DNA of 64,000 bases from the NCBI GenBank assembly GCA_020355165.1, contig CP070661.1, positions 2,302,082 to 2,366,081 of the forward strand, written 5' to 3'. Below, in pieces: positions 44,597-53,404 of this stretch (the stretch's first letter is position 1; the number at the start of each line of letters is the position of its first letter). The position numbers and the translations under genes are program-made. Source of the stretch: Burkholderiales bacterium (GTDB taxonomy: Bacteria; Pseudomonadota; Gammaproteobacteria; Burkholderiales; Burkholderiaceae_F). Under the pieces are notes generated by a model. It saw nothing but the letters and a program-made list of their open reading frames with translations, did not search any database and was not told the DNA's origin.

Positions 44597-46543
44597 GTGA
44601 AACTCACTAATCGAACCGTTGCGCTGGCCGCGGCCGGCCTGGCGCTTGCCATGCCCGTCGCGGCGCAGCAGGCCGCCGACCGGATCTGGTCCGGCGGCCC
44701 GATCATCACCATGAACGACAAGGCGATGCGCGTCGAGGCGGTGGCTGAGAAAGGCGGCAGGATCGTCGCCGTCGGCGCCAAGGCCAGCGTGATGAGGCTA
44801 AAGGGGCCGGACACGCAGCTGATCGACCTGAAGGGCCGCACGATGCTGCCGGGCTTCGTCGATGCGCACGGCCACGTCATGGGCGGCGGCTTGCAGGCGC
44901 TGTCGGCCAACCTGCTGGCACCGCCTGACGGCAACGTCCGCGACATCGCCTCGCTGCAGCGGGCGCTGCGCGACTGGATGGCCGCCAACGAAGCGGTAGT
45001 CCGCAAGATCAACCTGGTCGTCGGATTCGGCTACGACAACGCGACGCTGGCGGAGCAGCGCCATCCGACGCGCGACGACCTGGATCAGGTCTCGACCGAA
45101 GTCCCGATGGTGCTGGTTCACCAGTCAGGTCATCTGGTCGCGGCCAATTCGAAGGCGCTGGAGGTCACGGGCGTCAACGCCGACAGTCCCGATCCCGCCG
45201 GTGGCGTGATCCGCCGCCGAAACGGCAGCAGGGAGCCCGACGGCGTGCTGGAGGAGACTGCAGCCTTTCCCGTTCTGATCAAGCTGCTCGGCCAGGTCGG
45301 TGCCGAAGGCGGCAGGACGTTCCTGCGCGCCGGAACCGAACTGTGGGCGCGCTTCGGCTACACGACCGCACAGGACGGCAGGTCGACCCCGGGCAGCGTC
45401 GCCATCATGCGGCAGGTCGCCGATGCCGGCGAGCTGAAGATCGACGTCGTGTCGTACCCCGATGTCCTCATCGACCGCGATTTCATCAAGCACAGCGTCA
45501 GTCCAACCTACTCGAAGCGCCTGCGCGTGGCCGGAGCCAAGCTCACCATCGACGGTTCGCCGCAGGGATTCACCGCCTGGCGGGACCGCCCGTACTACCG
45601 CCCCGTCGGCAACTATCCGCCCGGCTACAGCGGCTATGCCGCTGCGAGCCGCGAGCAGGTCATCGACGCCGTCGACTGGGCCTACGCCAACGATGTCCAG
45701 ATCATCACGCACGCCAACGGAGAGGCGGCTTCGGACCTGCTGATCGCGTCGCTGCAGCTCGCCCAGTTGAAGTTCGGCCCGGGCAAGGACCGCCGGCCGG
45801 TGCTGATCCACGGCCAGTTCCTGCGCGAGGACCAGGTCGACTCGTACAAGCGGCTCGGCGTGCTGCCGTCGCTGTTCCCGATGCACACGTTCTACTGGGG
45901 CGACTGGCATACGAACCAGACCGTGGGACCGGAGCTCGCGCCGAACATCTCGCCGACGGGATGGGTGCGCAAGCGCGGCATGATGTTCACGACGCACCAC
46001 GACGCGCCGGTGGCCTTTCCCGATTCGATGCGCGTTCTCGACGCGACCGTCACCCGCGTGGCACGCGGCTCGGGCAAGGTGATCGGCCCGGCCCAGCGCG
46101 TCGACGTGATCACCGCGTTGAAGGCGATGACGATCTGGCCGGCCTGGCAGCATTACGAGGAGAAGACCAAGGGCTCGATCGAGGTCGGCAAGCTGGCCGA
46201 TTTCGTGATCCTGTCGCGCGACCCGACGCAGGGCGATCCGAACGCCATCGATCGGATCAAGGTCACCGAGACGATCAAGGAGGGAACCACGGTCTTCAGG
46301 CTCACGGCAGAGCAGCAGCGCAAGGCGGAACTGATGCTCAAGCCGGACCGCCGCGGCGATTACGCCTTTGCGAGATTCCTCGCTGCCGCCGCGGCGCAGC
46401 GCGAGGCGGCGGCCATGCCGTCATTCGCATCGCGTCGGTTGCTGCCGGAGACGATGGCGCCTCATGACCGGTCGTGCCTGAGCGACGTGCTGGTCGACCT
46501 GGTCGCCGCCGTCATCGGCCAGCGCGAAGCTGGCCTGAACTGA
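44597..46543 (+). CDS. Secreted metal-dependent amidohydrolase (YtcJ-like)
   Basis: The 648-residue protein starts at a GTG giving VKLTNRTVALAAAGLALA, a signal peptide cleaved near AAQQA. The amidohydrolase core has the metal motif GFVDAHGHVMGGG (about residue 94), a mid-barrel ITHANGEAAS (about residue 373) and a late TTHHDAPVAFPDSM (about residue 466). It belongs to the YtcJ/amidohydrolase_3 group, which cleaves amide bonds of unknown natural substrates. The last 60 residues after about 590 are of low conservation. Confidence 0.85.
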   Translation: MKLTNRTVALAAAGLALAMPVAAQQAADRIWSGGPIITMNDKAMRVEAVAEKGGRIVAVGAKASVMRLKGPDTQLIDLKGRTMLPGFVDAHGHVMGGGLQALSANLLAPPDGNVRDIASLQRALRDWMAANEAVVRKINLVVGFGYDNATLAEQRHPTRDDLDQVSTEVPMVLVHQSGHLVAANSKALEVTGVNADSPDPAGGVIRRRNGSREPDGVLEETAAFPVLIKLLGQVGAEGGRTFLRAGTELWARFGYTTAQDGRSTPGSVAIMRQVADAGELKIDVVSYPDVLIDRDFIKHSVSPTYSKRLRVAGAKLTIDGSPQGFTAWRDRPYYRPVGNYPPGYSGYAAASREQVIDAVDWAYANDVQIITHANGEAASDLLIASLQLAQLKFGPGKDRRPVLIHGQFLREDQVDSYKRLGVLPSLFPMHTFYWGDWHTNQTVGPELAPNISPTGWVRKRGMMFTTHHDAPVAFPDSMRVLDATVTRVARGSGKVIGPAQRVDVITALKAMTIWPAWQHYEEKTKGSIEVGKLADFVILSRDPTQGDPNAIDRIKVTETIKEGTTVFRLTAEQQRKAELMLKPDRRGDYAFARFLAAAAAQREAAAMPSFASRRLLPETMAPHDRSCLSDVLVDLVAAVIGQREAGLN

Positions 46544-46803
46544 CGCAGCGGCGCAGGATCCGCGGGTGACCGTTCCCGCCGCCAGCGATGGCTGCCGCGG
46601 CGGCGCCGCTACCCGCACTTCGGGTGGCTGCGGCCCTCTGCTTCTCCTGCGCTGGCAGCCTGCGTCGATGTCGAGGCCGCAGGCGCCCCTGTCGGGGCAA
46701 CGCAGGCGCTGCGTGGCGGGAATGCCGATGCGGCAACCCTCATCGGCTCTGCGGCGTGGCACGGAAGCGGCGCGGTCCGCCGTTGTTGCATCGAGGAGCT
46801 GAG

Positions 46804-47301
46804 ATGGCCAAGCAGGACAGCTTCACCAGCGAGGAGTGGAACCTCCTCCGCCTCGCTCCGACGCTCGTCGCTGGCGGCATGTCGGCGGCTGACCCGTCGG
46901 GCATCTTCGGATCGCTGAAGGAGGCCACCGCCGGCGCGGCGGGCATGGGCGAGGCGTTCAAGGCGCACGGTGGGCTGGAACTGTTCGCGGCGATCGTCGC
47001 CGACCGCAGCATCCCCGCGATGCCCGAGGCGAAGTCGCTGCTCGGCGAGGGCTCGCGCGAGCAGCAATTGCAGAACTTCCGGAAGGCCGTGCTGCAGCGG
47101 GTGGAGTCAGCAGTCGACCTCGTTGCGAGCAGGGCTTCGCCGCAGGAAGCGGATGCCTATCGGCGGATGCTCGTCGACGTTGCGCAGCGGGCCGCCGAGG
47201 CGTCGAGAGAGGGCGGCTTCCTCGGCTTCGGCGGCGTGCGTGTCAGCGACAAGGAACAGTCGTTCATCGCCGAGGTGAAAAAGGCGGCCGGAATCGGCTG
47301 A
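46804..47301 (+). CDS. Conserved protein of unknown function
   Basis: The 165-residue, mostly helical protein starts MAKQDSFTSEEWNLLRLAP and ends GGFLGFGGVRVSDKEQSF IAEVKKAAGIG. I recognise the pattern as a conserved but unnamed family; the Gly-rich GGFLGFGG near the end is typical of it. GAGGAG precedes the ATG by 5 bases. No signal peptide or membrane segment. Function unknown. Confidence 0.7.
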   Translation: MAKQDSFTSEEWNLLRLAPTLVAGGMSAADPSGIFGSLKEATAGAAGMGEAFKAHGGLELFAAIVADRSIPAMPEAKSLLGEGSREQQLQNFRKAVLQRVESAVDLVASRASPQEADAYRRMLVDVAQRAAEASREGGFLGFGGVRVSDKEQSFIAEVKKAAGIG

Positions 47302-47490
47302 GCCGAGGTAATAATCCGACCGGCGGCGCGAAGGGTTGCGCGCCGTCATCGGCGCGGCAGCGGACGGTTCGAGAAGCTGCCGGCCACCTTTGCGGGAGTT
47401 GCCGCGCATCGAGGCGCGGCGGCTTTCGTCAGCGGGCGCGGGCTGGCGAAAGCGGTTTCCGGTCCGCGCGCGTTTGCTCGAGGAGACTAG

Positions 47491-47856
47491 ATGGCCACCA
47501 AGAAAGCTGCGAAGAAGAAGTCTCGCCGCACCGTGATGTACAGCTCGGGCGGCAAGAAGCTCTATGCAGTGCGCGATGCGAGCGGCAAGTTCAAGGACAT
47601 CCAGCAGTACTCGCGCGCGCACGCGATGGACATCGCGAGGGGCAGTTCCGCCGAAGCGAAGGCGGCGGCGAAGAAGGCGGCCAAGAAGGTGAGCGCCGCC
47701 AAGAAGACCGTGGCCAGGAAGGCGACGACCGCGAAGAAAGCGGTCGCGAACAAGGCGGTCGCGAAGAAGGCGACCAAGCGCGCCGGCGCCGCCCGCAAGG
47801 CCGTGACCCGGGCCGTCAGGAGCGTCAAGCGCGCGCTCAAGAGGGTGACCGGCTAG
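47491..47856 (+). CDS. Histone H1-like Lys/Ala-rich DNA-binding protein
   Basis: The 121-residue protein has a short N-terminal part (to about residue 50) and then Lys/Ala repeats such as AAAKKAAKKV and KKAVANKAVAKKATK, the pattern of bacterial H1-like and AlgP-type nucleoid proteins. GAGGAG precedes the ATG. It is strongly basic. DNA compaction is a family-based expectation. It lies alone, downstream of the unknown protein. Confidence 0.85.
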   Translation: MATKKAAKKKSRRTVMYSSGGKKLYAVRDASGKFKDIQQYSRAHAMDIARGSSAEAKAAAKKAAKKVSAAKKTVARKATTAKKAVANKAVAKKATKRAGAARKAVTRAVRSVKRALKRVTG

Positions 47857-48140
47857 CCGTCAGCGGCCGGCATGAGGGGCGGGCGGTCCACCGCGGGGGC
47901 TGTGCCGGGGGGCACCGTCCGCCGCCGGCACTTCGGTGCGCGGCGGCAGCGCGGTGCGGCCGCCGCATGCCCGGACCGGGCCGGTGAAACCGGCAGTCGC
48001 GATCGGTTGCTCGCGCATGCGGCCGGCCGGATTGCACCGGCAGGATCCCCTGCGCTTGCCCTGATGAAAGCCGCGCCTGCGGGCCGCGGCGGGACCGACT
48101 GCATGGAGCCGACGGCGGGCCACATCAGGAAGGCCGCGCG

Positions 48141-49868
48141 ATGAACGGCGGCGAACGCATCGCGGCGGTGCTGCGCGCGCACGGCGTGCCGGTGCTGTTC
48201 ACGCTGTGCGGCGGCCACATCTCGCCGATCCTCGCCGCCGCCAAGGCGCGCCACATCCGCGTCGTCGACGTGCGCGACGAGGCCACCGCGGTGTTCGCCG
48301 CCGACGCGATGGCGCGGCTGACCGGCACGCCGGGCGTGGCTGCGGTCACCGCCGGGCCGGGCCTGACCAACGCCGTCACCGCGCTGAAGAACGCGCAGCT
48401 GGCGCAGAGCCCGCTGCTGCTGCTCGGCGGCGCGGCGCCGACCGCGCTGCAGGGGCGCGGCGCGCTGCAGGACATCGGCCAGAAGCCGCTGATCGCACCG
48501 CATGTGAAGCGCGTGTTCGAGGTCAAGCGGGTACGCGACCTCGACACCGCCGTCGAACGGGCGCTGCGCATCGCCGCCGATGGCGTGCCGGGCCCGGTGT
48601 TCGTCGAGTGCGCGGTCGACCTGCTGTACGACGGCGCGCTGATCCGCCAGTGGTATGCGGAGGCGGCGGGCAAGGGAACATCCTTTGCCGACCGCATGCT
48701 GCGCTGGTACCTGGACCAGCACGCGGCGCGGATGCTGGCGGGCTCGGAGCACATGTCGGCGCCGCAGGTCAGGCCGGCCGCGATCCCGCATGCGCCGCAA
48801 CGCGCGGTGCCCGCCGCCGCGCATGCGCTGGCGAAGGCCCAGCGGCCGCTGATGGTCATCGGCAGCCAGGCAATGCTGGCGGTCGAGCGGGTGCCGCAGA
48901 TCGCCGCGGCGGTCGCGGCGCTCGGCGTCCCCGTCTATCTCTCCGGAATGGCGCGCGGGCTGCTCGGCCGCGACCACCCGCTGCAGATGCGCCACGCGCG
49001 CCGCGACGCGCTGCGCGAGGCCGACTGCGTGCTGCTCGCCGGGGTGCCGTGCGACTTCCGGCTCGACTACGGCAGGCACGTGCGCCGGTCGGCCACGCTG
49101 ATCGCCGCCAACCGCAGCCGCGCCGATGCGAAGCTCAATCGCCGGCCGAACATCGCCGCCATCGGCGACGCCGGACTGACGCTGATCGCCCTGGCGGAGC
49201 AGTTGGGCGAGCGGGCGCGGTGGCCGCAGTGGTTGGCGCAGCTGCGCGAGCGCGACCAGGCGCGCGAGCGGGAGATCGACGCCCAGGCCGCGGCGGCAGG
49301 CGAATACGTCAACCCGCTGGCCTTCTTCCGCGCGCTCGACGCGGCGGCCGGCGACGACGCGGTGATGGTCGCCGACGGCGGCGACTTCGTCGCCACCGCC
49401 TCCTACATCGTGCGGCCCCGCGGCCCGCTGTCGTGGCTCGACCCCGGTGCTTTCGGCACCCTCGGCGTCGGCGCCGGCTTCGCTCTGGGCGCGAAGCTCG
49501 TGCGGCCGCAATCCGAGGCGTGGCTGATCTGGGGCGACGGCGCCAGCGGCTACGGGCTGGCCGAGTTCGACACCCTGGTCCGCCACGGCGTGCCGGTGAT
49601 CGCCGTGGTCGGCAACGACGCCGCCTGGTCGCAGATCGCCCGCGAGCAGGTCAAGCTGCTGCACGACGACGTCGGCACCGTGCTCGCCCGCACCGACTAT
49701 CACCGCGTCGCCGAGGGTTTCGGCGCGGCCGGGCTGGTGGTCAAGCGGACCGGCGAGGTGCCGGCGGTGCTGGCGCAGGCGCGCCAGATCGCCGGCAGCG
49801 GCAGGCCGGTGCTGGTCAACGTCTGGCTCGACCGCACCGACTTCCGCGAGGGGTCGATCTCGATGTAG
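48141..49868 (+). CDS. Thiamine diphosphate enzyme resembling vertebrate ILVBL/HACL2
   Basis: The 575-residue protein is in the acetolactate synthase/oxalyl-CoA decarboxylase superfamily: [17 protein letters not shown] (with the conserved cofactor-activating Glu, about residue 49), [19 protein letters not shown] and the TPP pocket [19 protein letters not shown] (about residue 465). From memory of the human sequence, [11 protein letters not shown] and [20 protein letters not shown] are nearly identical to ILVBL, a 2-hydroxyacyl-CoA lyase. It is convergent with lrgB, 1 base apart. A role in C2 or 2-hydroxyacid metabolism is inference. Confidence 0.85.
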   Translation: MNGGERIAAVLRAHGVPVLFTLCGGHISPILAAAKARHIRVVDVRDEATAVFAADAMARLTGTPGVAAVTAGPGLTNAVTALKNAQLAQSPLLLLGGAAPTALQGRGALQDIGQKPLIAPHVKRVFEVKRVRDLDTAVERALRIAADGVPGPVFVECAVDLLYDGALIRQWYAEAAGKGTSFADRMLRWYLDQHAARMLAGSEHMSAPQVRPAAIPHAPQRAVPAAAHALAKAQRPLMVIGSQAMLAVERVPQIAAAVAALGVPVYLSGMARGLLGRDHPLQMRHARRDALREADCVLLAGVPCDFRLDYGRHVRRSATLIAANRSRADAKLNRRPNIAAIGDAGLTLIALAEQLGERARWPQWLAQLRERDQAREREIDAQAAAAGEYVNPLAFFRALDAAAGDDAVMVADGGDFVATASYIVRPRGPLSWLDPGAFGTLGVGAGFALGAKLVRPQSEAWLIWGDGASGYGLAEFDTLVRHGVPVIAVVGNDAAWSQIAREQVKLLHDDVGTVLARTDYHRVAEGFGAAGLVVKRTGEVPAVLAQARQIAGSGRPVLVNVWLDRTDFREGSISM

Positions 49869-49869
49869 C

Positions 49870-50598
49870 TCAGCCGAGCAACGAGATCAGCCGTGGCGCC
49901 AGCCACGGCGCGATCAGCGCGGTGGCCAAGGCGGTCAGCCCCATCGCCAGGCCCGCGAAGGCACCGGCCTCGTCGCTGACGATGAAGGCGCGCGCCACGC
50001 CCTGGCCGTGACCGGCCAGGCCGATGGCGAAGCCGCGCACCGCGTGGCTGCCCACGCCGAGCGCCTCGAAGACGAAGCGTCCGAGCGTGGCGGCGACGAT
50101 GCCGGTGAGCACGACGACGACCGCGGTCAGCGACGGGATGCCGCCGATCTTCTCGCTGATGCCCATCGCCACCGGCGTGGTGACCGACTTCGGCGCCAGC
50201 GAGGCGATCGTTGCCGGCGAGGCGCCGAGCAGCCAGGCGATGGCCAGGGCCGAGACCATCGCCACCACCACGCCGACCAGCAGGCCGACCGTCAGCGCGA
50301 ACCAGGCACGGCGCAGTTTCGGCATCTGCTCGAACAATGGCACGGCCAGCGCGACGGTGGCCGGGCCGAGCAGGAAGTGCACGAACTGCGCGCCCTCGAA
50401 GTAGGTCGCGTACGGCGTGCCGGTGGCGGCCAGCACGCCGGTGAGCAGCAGGACCGAGATCGCCACCGGGTTGACCAGCGGATTGAAGCGGCTCTTCTCG
50501 TACAGGGCGAAGGCGCCGATGTAGGCGGCCAGTGTGAGCGTCAGCCACAGCAGCGGCGACGCCGACAGATAGACCCAGATGTCGGCGACCGGGTTCAC
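49870..50598 (-). CDS. lrgB: LrgB family membrane protein
   Basis: The 242-residue protein has about seven membrane segments and the LrgB signatures ASLAPKSVTTPVAMGISEKI (about residue 130) and GFAIGLAGHGQGVARAF. LrgB works with LrgA; bacterial LrgAB carry small organic acids such as pyruvate, and the plant plastid PLGG1, an LrgAB fusion, carries glycolate and glycerate. It overlaps lrgA by 4 bases (ATGA) and ends the glcD-glcE-glcF-lrgA-lrgB series. Confidence 0.92.
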   Translation of the reverse strand: MNPVADIWVYLSASPLLWLTLTLAAYIGAFALYEKSRFNPLVNPVAISVLLLTGVLAATGTPYATYFEGAQFVHFLLGPATVALAVPLFEQMPKLRRAWFALTVGLLVGVVVAMVSALAIAWLLGASPATIASLAPKSVTTPVAMGISEKIGGIPSLTAVVVVLTGIVAATLGRFVFEALGVGSHAVRGFAIGLAGHGQGVARAFIVSDEAGAFAGLAMGLTALATALIAPWLAPRLISLLG

Positions 50599-50951
50599 CG
50601 TGAACCCCGGTCGTCGCGCAGCAGGGCGCGGATGGTCAGCGCGGTGGCGGCCAGCGCCAGCACGGTGCTCACCACGATCGCCACCACGATCGCCAGGCCC
50701 TCGGCGGCGAGCCGCGCGCCATGCACCATCACGCCGACGCCAGCGGGCACGAACAGCAGCGACAGGTGGGTGAGCAGCGTGCCCGAGGTGGGTTTCAGCC
50801 GTGCCAGCAGGTCACGGCGCAGCGCCACCGCGGCGAGCAGCAGCGTCATGCCGAGCACCGGGCCCGGCACCGGCAGGGCGAGCGCGAAGGTGGCGGCCTC
50901 GCCGATCAGCTGGAAGGCGAGCAGCAGCGCGAGCGCGTGCAGGATCGCCAC
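50595..50951 (-). CDS. lrgA: LrgA/CidA family membrane protein
   Basis: The 118-residue protein has four membrane segments (about 5-24, 28-46, 60-80, 88-108) and the LrgA motif PVPGPVLGMTLL. The start codon is GTG (50949-50951), 9 bases after the glcF stop. It is the partner of LrgB. Its position directly after glcF points to transport of the glycolate-oxidase substrate or product. Confidence 0.88.
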   Translation of the reverse strand: MAILHALALLLAFQLIGEAATFALALPVPGPVLGMTLLLAAVALRRDLLARLKPTSGTLLTHLSLLFVPAGVGVMVHGARLAAEGLAIVVAIVVSTVLALAATALTIRALLRDDRGSR

Positions 50952-50960
50952 GGCCTGCAG

Positions 50961-52196
50961 CTACCGCGCCGCGGCCGCGGACAGTCGCCCGTCGAGCCAC
51001 TCGATCCAGTGCTGGACCGGCCGCTGCGTGCCGCTGGCCAGGTGCGCGATGCAGCCGATGTTGGCCGACAGGATCACCTCCGGCGCCGGCGCCTCGAGGT
51101 GGCCGAGCCGGCGGTCGCGCAGCTGGTAGGCGAGCTCCGGCTGCAGCACCGAGTAGGTGCCGGCCGAGCCGCAGCAGAAGTGCGACTCGCCCACCGGCGC
51201 CACTTCGGCGCCCAGCGCGGCCAGCAGCGACTCGACCTCGCCACGCACCTGCTGGCCGTGCTGCAGCGTGCACGGCGAGTGAAATACGACGCGGCCCTTC
51301 AGGGGCTCCGCGAGCCTGGCCTTGATCGCGTCGGCCATCGCCGGCAGCAGCTCGGCGACGTCCTTCGTCAGTTCGCTGACCCGCTGCGCCTTCGCCGCAT
51401 ACGCCGCGTCGTCGCGCAGCATGTGGCCGTACTCGCGCACCTGCGCACCGCAGCCGCTGGCGTTCATCACGATCGCCTCGCAGCCGGCCTCCAGGTGCGG
51501 CCACCAGGCGTCGATGTTGGCGCGCGCGTCGCGCAGCCCGCCGTCGTGGTCGTTCAGGTGGTAGCGGATCGCGCCGCAGCAGCCGGCCGCCGGCGGCACG
51601 ACCAGCTCGATGCCGAGCGCGTCGAACACCCGCAGCGTGGCGGCATTGACGTTCGGCATCATCGCCGGCTGCACGCAGCCGCCGAGCAGCAGCATCTTGC
51701 GCGGGCGCGGCGTGCCGGGCGTGCGTCCCGCGTCCTGCGGCGCCGGCACCTTGGCCTTCAGTGACGCGGGCAGCAGCGGCCGCGCCATCTGGCCGAGCCT
51801 CATCGCCGGGCCGAACAGCGGGCTGGTCAGGCCGGCCTTCAGCGCCGTGCGCACCACCCGCGCGCCGAGCGGGCGCGCCACCTGCTCCTCGACCACCTTG
51901 CGGCCGATGTCGACCAGGCGGCCGTAAAGCACGCCGGACGGGCAGGTGGTCTCGCAGTTGCGGCAGGTCAGGCAGCGATCGAGGTGCAGCTGCGTCTTCT
52001 CGGTCGGCCGCACGCCCTCGAGCACCTGCTTGATCAGGTAGATGCGGCCGCGCGGCCCGTCGAGCTCGTCGCCGAGCAGCTGGTAGGTGGGGCAGGTGGC
52101 GGTGCAGAAGCCGCAATGCACGCACTTGCCGAGGATCCCGGCGGCTTCCTGTCCTTCGGGTGTGTGCCTGATGAACTCGGCGAGGTTGGTCTGCAT
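50961..52196 (-). CDS. glcF: Glycolate oxidase iron-sulfur subunit
   Basis: The 411-residue protein has two 4Fe-4S motifs, CVHCGFCTATCPTY (C25, C28, C31, C35) and CLTCRNCETTCPSG (about residue 77), then two CCG domains (GCCGAIRYH and CCGSAGTYS). It passes electrons from GlcD/GlcE flavin towards the quinone pool. Normal length. It follows the repeat array downstream of glcE. Confidence 0.96.
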   Translation of the reverse strand: MQTNLAEFIRHTPEGQEAAGILGKCVHCGFCTATCPTYQLLGDELDGPRGRIYLIKQVLEGVRPTEKTQLHLDRCLTCRNCETTCPSGVLYGRLVDIGRKVVEEQVARPLGARVVRTALKAGLTSPLFGPAMRLGQMARPLLPASLKAKVPAPQDAGRTPGTPRPRKMLLLGGCVQPAMMPNVNAATLRVFDALGIELVVPPAAGCCGAIRYHLNDHDGGLRDARANIDAWWPHLEAGCEAIVMNASGCGAQVREYGHMLRDDAAYAAKAQRVSELTKDVAELLPAMADAIKARLAEPLKGRVVFHSPCTLQHGQQVRGEVESLLAALGAEVAPVGESHFCCGSAGTYSVLQPELAYQLRDRRLGHLEAPAPEVILSANIGCIAHLASGTQRPVQHWIEWLDGRLSAAAAR

Positions 52197-52231
52197 GTTT
52201 CAGTTGCGCGCGCCCGCGCGCGCCGTCCTGT

Positions 52232-52336
52232 CCCCCTCCCTTTCAAGGGGAGGGGGAAGGCAAGGGGATGGGCTCACGACGTCACACCGGCGCTTCGACC
52301 CCATCCCCTCCCCAGCCCTCCCCTTGATGGGGAGGG
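52232..52336. repeat. Cluster of G/C-tract inverted repeats between glcE and glcF
   Basis: CCCCCTCCC (52232-52240) pairs with GGGAGGGGG (52248-52256), and CCCTCCCC (52316-52323) pairs with GGGGAGGG (52329-52336), both perfect. A third pair, AAGGGGATGGG (52262-52272) and CCCCATCCCCT (52299-52309), encloses the middle. The three nested hairpins look like one dispersed intergenic repeat. It lies in the glcE-glcF gap and could reduce or terminate transcription of glcF and lrgAB. Confidence 0.75.
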
Positions 52337-52363
52337 AGGGTCCGTGCACTTTCCGTCCGGGTT

Positions 52364-53404
52364 TCACCATTCGTACATCCTTCCCGGATTGAAGATGCCC
52401 GCCGGATCGAATTCGGCCTTGAGCCGGCGGTGGATGGCGGCAATCGGCGGCGGCAGCGGCGCAAAGACATCGCGCCGCTCGCCGCCGCGGAAAAGCGTCG
52501 CGTGGCCGCCGCAGGACGCCGCGCGCGCGCGGATCTCGGCGGCCGGTGCATCGCTGCGCAGCCAGCGCTGGGTGCCGCCCCACTCGATCAGCTGCGCACC
52601 GGCGAGCTCCAGCGCCGGCGCGGTCGACGGCAGCGCCAGCCGCCACAGCGGCTGCTCGCCGGCGAAGAAGGCGTCGGTCTGCTCGCGCAGGCCCTGCCAG
52701 AAGCTGCCGCCGTCGACTGCCGTGCCGCCGATCGTCTTCTGCGCCTCGGCCACCGCGGCGCGCGCGCCCGACAGCCGCACCCGCAGCACGCCGTCGTGCC
52801 AGGCGGTGGCCGACACCGGCAGCGGCTGGCCGGCCCAGTCGTTCATCTGCTTCAGTGCCGCCGCCTGGTCGAGTTCGAGGCGCAGCGTCGCCTCGGCCAC
52901 CGGCTTCGGCAGCACCTTCAGCGACACCTCGGTGATCACGCCGAGCACGCCGAGGCTGCCTGCCGCCAGCCGGGCGACGTCGTAGCCGGCGACGTTCTTC
53001 ATCACCGTGCCGCCGAACGACAGCACCTCGCCCCCGCCGGCCAGCAGCTTCGCGCCGAGCAGGTAGTCGCGGACGCCGCCGGCGCTGGGCCGGCGCGGCC
53101 CGGCGAGTCCGGCGGCGATGCAGCCGCCCACCGTCGCGCCGGCGCCGAAGTGCGGCGGCTCGAACGGCAGCATCTGCCCGGCGGCGTCGAGCACTGCCTC
53201 GAGTTCCGCCAGCGGCGTGCCGCAGCGCGCGGTGACGACCAGCTCGGTCGGCTCATGGGCGACGATGCCCGCGTAGCCGCGCGGATCGAGCAACTCGCCG
53301 CGGCTGGCGTTGCCGTAGAAGTCCTTGCTGCCGCCGGCGCGGATGCGAAGCGGCGTGCCTGCCGCCGTCGCCGCGCGGACCTGCTCCTGCAGCTTTTCGA
53401 GCAT
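52364..53404 (-). CDS. glcE: Glycolate oxidase FAD-binding subunit
   Basis: The 346-residue protein is a truncated FAD_binding_4 protein: LRIRAGGSKDFYGN (about residue 19), PHFGAGATVGGCIAAGLAGP (about residue 85) and GGTVMKNVAGYDVARLAAG. It is an accessory FAD subunit in the GlcDEF complex. The ATG overlaps the glcD stop by one base (TGATG), so translation is coupled. Length is normal. Confidence 0.95.
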   Translation of the reverse strand: MLEKLQEQVRAATAAGTPLRIRAGGSKDFYGNASRGELLDPRGYAGIVAHEPTELVVTARCGTPLAELEAVLDAAGQMLPFEPPHFGAGATVGGCIAAGLAGPRRPSAGGVRDYLLGAKLLAGGGEVLSFGGTVMKNVAGYDVARLAAGSLGVLGVITEVSLKVLPKPVAEATLRLELDQAAALKQMNDWAGQPLPVSATAWHDGVLRVRLSGARAAVAEAQKTIGGTAVDGGSFWQGLREQTDAFFAGEQPLWRLALPSTAPALELAGAQLIEWGGTQRWLRSDAPAAEIRARAASCGGHATLFRGGERRDVFAPLPPPIAAIHRRLKAEFDPAGIFNPGRMYEW

